DNA of 18,379 bases from JANWYT01 sp034432435. GTDB taxonomy: Bacteria; Chloroflexota; Anaerolineae; Aggregatilineales; Phototrophicaceae. Position numbers and translations under genes: made by a program. Positions 14,867 through 18,379 of the stretch are shown one piece after another. The notes beneath the pieces were generated by a model. That model was given only the letters and a program-made list of their open reading frames with translations, had not been told where the DNA came from and did no database searches. The stretch's first letter is position 1; each line of letters begins with the position of its first letter. The stretch is taken from positions 1 through 18,379 of the forward strand of contig DAOUBS010000089.1 of assembly GCA_034432435.1 (NCBI GenBank). Direction: 5' to 3'.

Positions 14867-15405
14867 CGATTAGAGGTACGGCTGCGATTGGCGCTGGTCG
14901 GGCGGCTCGTGCCTGCGTGTGACCGCGGCGCTGGCGCGCTTTGCGCTGCAATCAACGACGCTGGCGGCCTGTCTTTAGCCGCTGTTACGCGCTTCAACTC
15001 TCTCAGCATATAACGACTGTTGCGATAGTCGCCCACCAACGGCACATACGCCACAATCGCAATCCCAAACACGACCAACCCAAACACTACCTGCCCTTGC
15101 AAAGCCAGCAGCAGACCGATAGCCGCGAGCGCCGCCATGACGACATACACCTTTTCAGGCTGGACGCCTTCGCTCACGTAGCCGCGAATGATCGTCACGT
15201 CTTTGGCCTTCTCCATGGTGGCTCGCAGTCGCGTCGTGCGCGTGATCCCGAGCAGCACCGTGTGCGTCAGCCAGTCAAATGAGCCAGTCTTTTCCACCAC
15301 GCCTTGAATGGCAGGGCGGCTGCGCGTGCCCTTCTCGGCTATGCGCGCGGTCAGCTCAGCGTTGATCTGTTTGATCGTTTTGGGGCTGTAAAGCTCAAAA
15401 TGCAC
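14857..15405 (-). CDS. Hypothetical two-pass membrane protein
   Basis: Family not recognised. It has 182 residues from GTG 15405, with GAGAGGG upstream at about 5 bases. The N-terminal 80 residues are soluble and begin with a predicted helix (SPKTIKQINAELTARIAEKG). Two adjacent hydrophobic helices follow (about 86-103 and 105-123), separated by a short turn (LQGQ). A basic, Ser/Arg-rich, probably disordered tail completes it (about 145-182). The hairpin-like topology places both soluble ends on the same side, probably the cytoplasm given the Arg/Lys content. It starts 16 bp after the short-chain dehydrogenase stop, so it is the last gene of that minus-strand operon. Confidence 0.75.
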   Translation of the reverse strand: MHFELYSPKTIKQINAELTARIAEKGTRSRPAIQGVVEKTGSFDWLTHTVLLGITRTTRLRATMEKAKDVTIIRGYVSEGVQPEKVYVVMAALAAIGLLLALQGQVVFGLVVFGIAIVAYVPLVGDYRNSRYMLRELKRVTAAKDRPPASLIAAQSAPAPRSHAGTSRPTSANRSRTSNRQS

Positions 15406-15421
15406 GCAACCCTCTCATCGC

Positions 15422-16192
15422 TCACAACGAGCCAAGCGTGATGCCGCCGTCCGCCACGAACACCGCCCCCGTGACGAAGGACGACGCCGGCGAGGCCAAC
15501 CACAGCGCCAACCCTGCGATGTCTATTGGCTGGCCGATGCGACCAACGGGCGTCTTCATCATCACCTGCTCCATCATGCGGTCATTCTCCCACAGCACCT
15601 GCGCAAACTTCGTCTGCACCAAGCCGGGCGCGATGGCGTTCACTTGGATGTTCTCGCGCCCTAACTCCATCGCCAGCGTCTTCGTTAGGCTGATCAGCGC
15701 CGCTTTCGTCACGCTGTAGATGCCTTGAAAGTGTCCGGGGTTCAGCCCGACGATGCTTGCGATGTTGATGATCTTGCCGCCCCCGTGCTGGCGCATCACC
15801 GGAACCACCGCCTGACACAGCCAGACGTTGCCCATCAGGTTCACCTCAATCGTCTTCTGCCATAGGCTGTCCTCCGCCTCTAAGACTGGCCCAAAGTGCG
15901 GGTTCGTGGCGGCGTTGTTCACCAAGATGTCGATTCGACCGTAGTGCTCGACTGTTTTCTGCGCTAGGTCGATCAGCGTCTGCTTCTGGCCGGTGTGGGC
16001 AGCAATGGCGATGGCGTCGCCGCCCTGCTCGCGGATGCCTGCGACGACCCGCTCAAGGTCCGCTTGTTTGCGGCTGGCCAGCACCACTTTAGCCCCCGCC
16101 TTCGCCAACTCTTCAGCGATGCTCTGGCCAATGCCGCGGCTCGCGCCGGTTACAATCGCCACCTTGCCTGCAATATCAAACAACTGAGACAT
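15422..16192 (-). CDS. Short-chain dehydrogenase/reductase (SDR)
   Basis: Classical SDR oxidoreductase of 256 residues. Seen in order: the nucleotide-binding TGASRGIG (15-22), NNAA (92-95), N118, catalytic S146 (NIASIVG), and Y159/K163 (YSVTK). The end ADGGITLG is typical. The Arg after the second strand (LASRK, R41) favours NADP(H) over NAD(H). The usual fatty-acid reductase FabG is closely related, but no fatty-acid genes are nearby, so the substrate is left open. ATG 16192 has AGGAG at about 6 bases; an upstream in-frame start at 16225 would add 11 residues of no clear homology. It lies between the DUF4177-like gene (39 bp upstream) and the membrane-protein gene. Confidence 0.93.
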   Translation of the reverse strand: MSQLFDIAGKVAIVTGASRGIGQSIAEELAKAGAKVVLASRKQADLERVVAGIREQGGDAIAIAAHTGQKQTLIDLAQKTVEHYGRIDILVNNAATNPHFGPVLEAEDSLWQKTIEVNLMGNVWLCQAVVPVMRQHGGGKIINIASIVGLNPGHFQGIYSVTKAALISLTKTLAMELGRENIQVNAIAPGLVQTKFAQVLWENDRMMEQVMMKTPVGRIGQPIDIAGLALWLASPASSFVTGAVFVADGGITLGSL

Positions 16193-16231
16193 ACCCTGCT
16201 CCTGTGGTGATGGATGAACAAACACGCCAAG

Positions 16232-16456
16232 CTAGGCGCTCGGGTCAGTGCCTAGCTCAAGCCGCTCCAAGTTCACACCCGTGTCGCGGCGCTCACGCTG
16301 GAGGATGACAAAGCCCCACACGATCTCTGCGCCCGTGCCCCCGCCGGCAGTCTTGATCTCCCACCCATCGTTGACTAGACGGGTCAGCGTTTCTTCGCCG
16401 TCCTGACGCCCTTCACGGTCGTTGATAAACGTGATGATTTTGACTTCATAAGCCAT
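16232..16456 (-). CDS. Small DUF4177-like protein, 74 residues
   Basis: Short soluble protein, MAYEVKIITFINDREGRQ at the start. It then has the pattern LTRLVNDGWEIKTAGGG and a closing strand VWGFVILQRER. The YEVK...DGWE...ILQR layout matches small DUF4177-type proteins, whose function is unknown. ATG 16456 has GGAGGG at about 6 bases. A longer frame to 16492 is open but lacks such a site. TACAAT on the minus strand (16496-16491) is a possible -10 without a good -35. It is the first of three co-directional genes with the SDR and the two-pass membrane protein. Confidence 0.75.
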   Translation of the reverse strand: MAYEVKIITFINDREGRQDGEETLTRLVNDGWEIKTAGGGTGAEIVWGFVILQRERRDTGVNLERLELGTDPSA

Positions 16457-16510
16457 TATGCGCCCTCCAGAAGATACGCTGACACACACCATTGTAACGC
16501 CAATCAGCGC

Positions 16511-16549
16511 ACAGGACGAACGCCACCCAACTTAGTGCGTTCGTCCTGT
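16511..16549 (-). terminator. Perfect 13-bp hairpin without T tail (possible terminator)
   Basis: ACAGGACGAACGC (16511-16523) pairs perfectly with GCGTTCGTCCTGT (16537-16549) around a 13-base loop. It lies 17 bp after the stop of the ABC permease gene and before the DUF4177-like gene, both on the minus strand. Neither strand has a run of T after the stem, so it is either an atypical terminator, a 3'-end stabiliser or a protein site. Confidence 0.5.
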
Positions 16550-16566
16550 CCTGCAGGGCAGAACCG

Positions 16567-17370
16567 CTACAGCCCCACGTCGCGCCGCTGCCAACCCACC
16601 AACGCCAGCAGCACCATGCCTACCGTCACTGCCAGCAGCAGTAAGACATCCCCCCATTGGATCCCACGCACCACCACATCTGACGCAGCGTTGTACGCGA
16701 GGAAGGAAAACTGCCGCAGCGTGGGCATGATCCCCTCGCTGATTGCTGACCCCAGCGTGTCTAAGAAGTAGCTGCCGAGGATGAAAACCGCCGCCAAGCC
16801 CAGCACCAGCGAGCGCCTGCGCAGCACTACCCCCAACAGCGCCGTTGAGATGATCATCATCAGCAGGGCGGGGTAAAAACCGAGCGTCGCCTCAAATTGG
16901 CGCGTGAGGTTGACCTCTAGCTCAATCAGCAGCGAGCCGATCATCAACCCGCCAAACGACAAGAGCAGCACCAGCGCCGTCAGCACAGCGTGCGCCAGCA
17001 CGCGCTCGAGGAAGATGCGCGTGCGGCTGACTGGCTGCGCCAGCAGCACGCTCATGATGCCTGCTTCTTCTTCGTTGGCGGTGATACTGGCCCCAGCCAA
17101 CACCCCATACACTGCCAAGATCAACACGATGCGCGTGAACAAGAGACTTGCCAGGAAGCTGTCAGGCGTGAATTGTTCGTTCACGTTGAGGCCGAACGTC
17201 TGCATCAGCGCAGGCGGCAGCGTGCGGAACAACTGCTCAAACTGCCGCAGCGCGTCCAGATTAGGGAAGAAGCTCATCGTAACTAAGTTCAGCAGCCCCA
17301 TGCCCACACCCCATGCCAGTGCCGTCCGCCAGTGATGCCGCAGCGCCTGCCGAAAGATCACCCATGCCAT
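16567..17370 (-). CDS. ABC-2 type exporter permease
   Basis: Membrane subunit of an ABC exporter, 267 residues. About six hydrophobic segments are seen (roughly 15-34, 80-98, 125-149, 163-182, 187-204 and 240-259). A soluble loop after the first segment (about 35-72) is probably external. The cytoplasmic motif NEEEAGIMSVLLAQPVSRTR (99-118) is typical of ABC-2 permeases, where it contacts the ATPase. The start codon is one base after the ATPase stop, so the two are coupled and very probably form one transporter, perhaps a homodimer of each. The cargo is unknown; drug, lipid or polysaccharide export are all possible. Confidence 0.9.
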   Translation of the reverse strand: MAWVIFRQALRHHWRTALAWGVGMGLLNLVTMSFFPNLDALRQFEQLFRTLPPALMQTFGLNVNEQFTPDSFLASLLFTRIVLILAVYGVLAGASITANEEEAGIMSVLLAQPVSRTRIFLERVLAHAVLTALVLLLSFGGLMIGSLLIELEVNLTRQFEATLGFYPALLMMIISTALLGVVLRRRSLVLGLAAVFILGSYFLDTLGSAISEGIMPTLRQFSFLAYNAASDVVVRGIQWGDVLLLLAVTVGMVLLALVGWQRRDVGL

Positions 17371-17371
17371 G

Positions 17372-18298
17372 TCAGTTTACCTTTTCGTTATCACCGTAGA
17401 ACGCGAGGAACACTTCTTCCAGCGATGGCTCGCTGATGAGCAGGTCTTGTATCGGCAGATGCGCCAACTGCTCTACCAGCGGCTGCATCTGCCCAACGTA
17501 GGTAAAGCGCAGCGTGGCGCTCCCATTAGTCAAATCGCGCACGTTGGGCAGCGCCTCCAAACAGGCGGCGGCGTGCGCCTGCGCTTCACGCGGCACTTGC
17601 AGCGCCACCTTCCGCACCCCATTCGCCAGCAGGCCTTGCACATTCTCAACCGACTTCAACTCACCGCTGCGCAGGATGCCGATGCGATCACAAATCGACT
17701 GTACTTCGCTCAACACATGCGACGACAGGAAAACCGTCCGCCCTTCAGCTTTGGTCTCGAGCATGAGCTGATTGAACGTGTGCTGCAGCAGCGGGTCAAG
17801 GCCGCTGGTTGGCTCGTCGAGGATGAGCAGATCCGGCTTGTGCATCAACGCCAACACCAGCCCCACTTTGCGCTTGTTGCCGGTCGAGTACTCACGAATG
17901 CGCTTGCTCAGGTCTAGATTGAGGCGCTGCGCCAATTCTTCGGCGGAGCGTATCTGCGGCGTTGGGTTCCCGCGCAGGTGCGCAAAATCTTGGATGATCT
18001 GGCTGGCGCGCTCACCACGCCACAGCGCCAGTTCTCCGGGCATGAAACCGATCCGCTTATGAACCTCAACCGCCTCGCGCGAGACGTCCATGCCGAAGAT
18101 CGTGGCCCTTCCCGCGCTGGGGCGGATGATGTCTAGCAAGAGGTTGATCGTCGTGCTCTTGCCGGCCCCGTTCGGCCCTAAATAGCCAAACACTTCCCCT
18201 TGATGAACGCTCAACGTCAAATCGTGCAGCGCAGTAAATGCCTTGCTTCCCCGCCCATACTGCTTTGAAAGCTGCTGAATGTTGATTACTGGGTGCAT
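17372..18298 (-). CDS. ABC exporter ATP-binding protein
   Basis: ATPase subunit of the ABC-2 exporter, 308 residues. Walker A GPNGAGKST (41-49), Walker B LLILDEPT (157-164) and the switch histidine SSH (H194) are intact. Two loops differ from the textbook form. The signature reads YSTGNKRKVGL (137-147) rather than LSGGQ, and the Q-loop region reads GFMPGELALW with no obvious glutamine. Both variants occur in drug-export-type members of this family. A C-terminal domain of about 85 residues (from about 220) with PSLEEVFLAFYG is typical. GGAGGGG lies about 5 bases before the ATG. A TACAAT on the minus strand (18332-18327) is a possible -10 with no clear -35. Confidence 0.94.
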   Translation of the reverse strand: MHPVINIQQLSKQYGRGSKAFTALHDLTLSVHQGEVFGYLGPNGAGKSTTINLLLDIIRPSAGRATIFGMDVSREAVEVHKRIGFMPGELALWRGERASQIIQDFAHLRGNPTPQIRSAEELAQRLNLDLSKRIREYSTGNKRKVGLVLALMHKPDLLILDEPTSGLDPLLQHTFNQLMLETKAEGRTVFLSSHVLSEVQSICDRIGILRSGELKSVENVQGLLANGVRKVALQVPREAQAHAAACLEALPNVRDLTNGSATLRFTYVGQMQPLVEQLAHLPIQDLLISEPSLEEVFLAFYGDNEKVN

Positions 18299-18360
18299 TT
18301 TTCCCCTCCAGTATCGTATGCTCCCGATTGTACACCCGCTCTGGTGCGATGAACGTTCAG

Positions 18361-18379
18361 ACCCCCAACATGTGGGGGT
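18361..18379. repeat. Inverted repeat at the right edge
   Basis: ACCCCCA (18361-18367) and TGGGGGT (18373-18379) are perfect inverted copies around ACATG. The window stops at the last base, so any following T tail cannot be seen. It may be half of a terminator belonging to a gene outside the window, or an operator upstream of the exporter. Confidence 0.35.

Noticed and set aside
1..18379. A defence, phage, CRISPR or mobile-element system
   Set aside because: No nuclease-effector, transposase, integrase, repeat-spacer pattern or terminal repeats were found; all well-identified genes are housekeeping, signalling, metabolic or envelope-related.

Overview
The window reads as a stretch of ordinary bacterial chromosome, moderately GC-rich and densely coded. 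It has no rRNA, tRNA, CRISPR array, insertion sequence or phage gene. Two class II aminoacyl-tRNA synthetases, GreA, a bactofilin, a YfhO-like membrane protein and several soluble histidine kinases fit an environmental bacterium. My best guess is Chloroflexota (Anaerolineae-like), from the general look of the proteins and the greA-lysS pairing. This is inference, and no marker gene here settles it.

Layout. Positions 1-4038 (+) hold one tight run: the end of endonuclease III, a double-GAF histidine kinase, a PIG-L/LmbE deacetylase and a second, soluble histidine kinase. Each junction overlaps or is nearly overlapping. Positions 4039-4195 hold a terminator that competes with an upstream hairpin, plus two candidate promoters. 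Next come greA-lysS (4196-6190) and a third histidine-kinase-like gene (6255-7376), which has no recognisable phospho-accepting histidine and is followed by a clear terminator. A 56-residue single-pass membrane protein (7458-7628), missed by a size cut-off, leads into serS (7664-9088) and a YfhO-type membrane protein (ending 11283).

Positions 11273-13728 (-) hold a two-gene operon: a glycerol-1-phosphate-dehydrogenase-like protein, then a phosphohexomutase. It is divergent from bactofilin plus low-molecular-weight tyrosine phosphatase (13887-14866, +), which overlap by ATGA. Positions 14857-16456 (-) hold a DUF4177-like small protein, a short-chain dehydrogenase and a two-pass membrane protein. 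Positions 16567-18298 (-) hold an ABC-2 exporter, ATPase then permease.

How the genes may work together. The left half mixes information-processing housekeeping (Nth, GreA, LysRS, SerRS) with three cytoplasmic kinase-type signalling proteins and no response regulator. The right half leans towards the cell envelope: lipid or sugar-phosphate enzymes, bactofilin, YfhO-like protein and a membrane exporter. No defence island or obviously new multi-gene system is visible. The best leads are the degenerate kinase, the dehydrogenase homologue that seems to have lost all three metal ligands, the attenuator-like greA leader, and the enlarged SerRS tRNA-binding arm.
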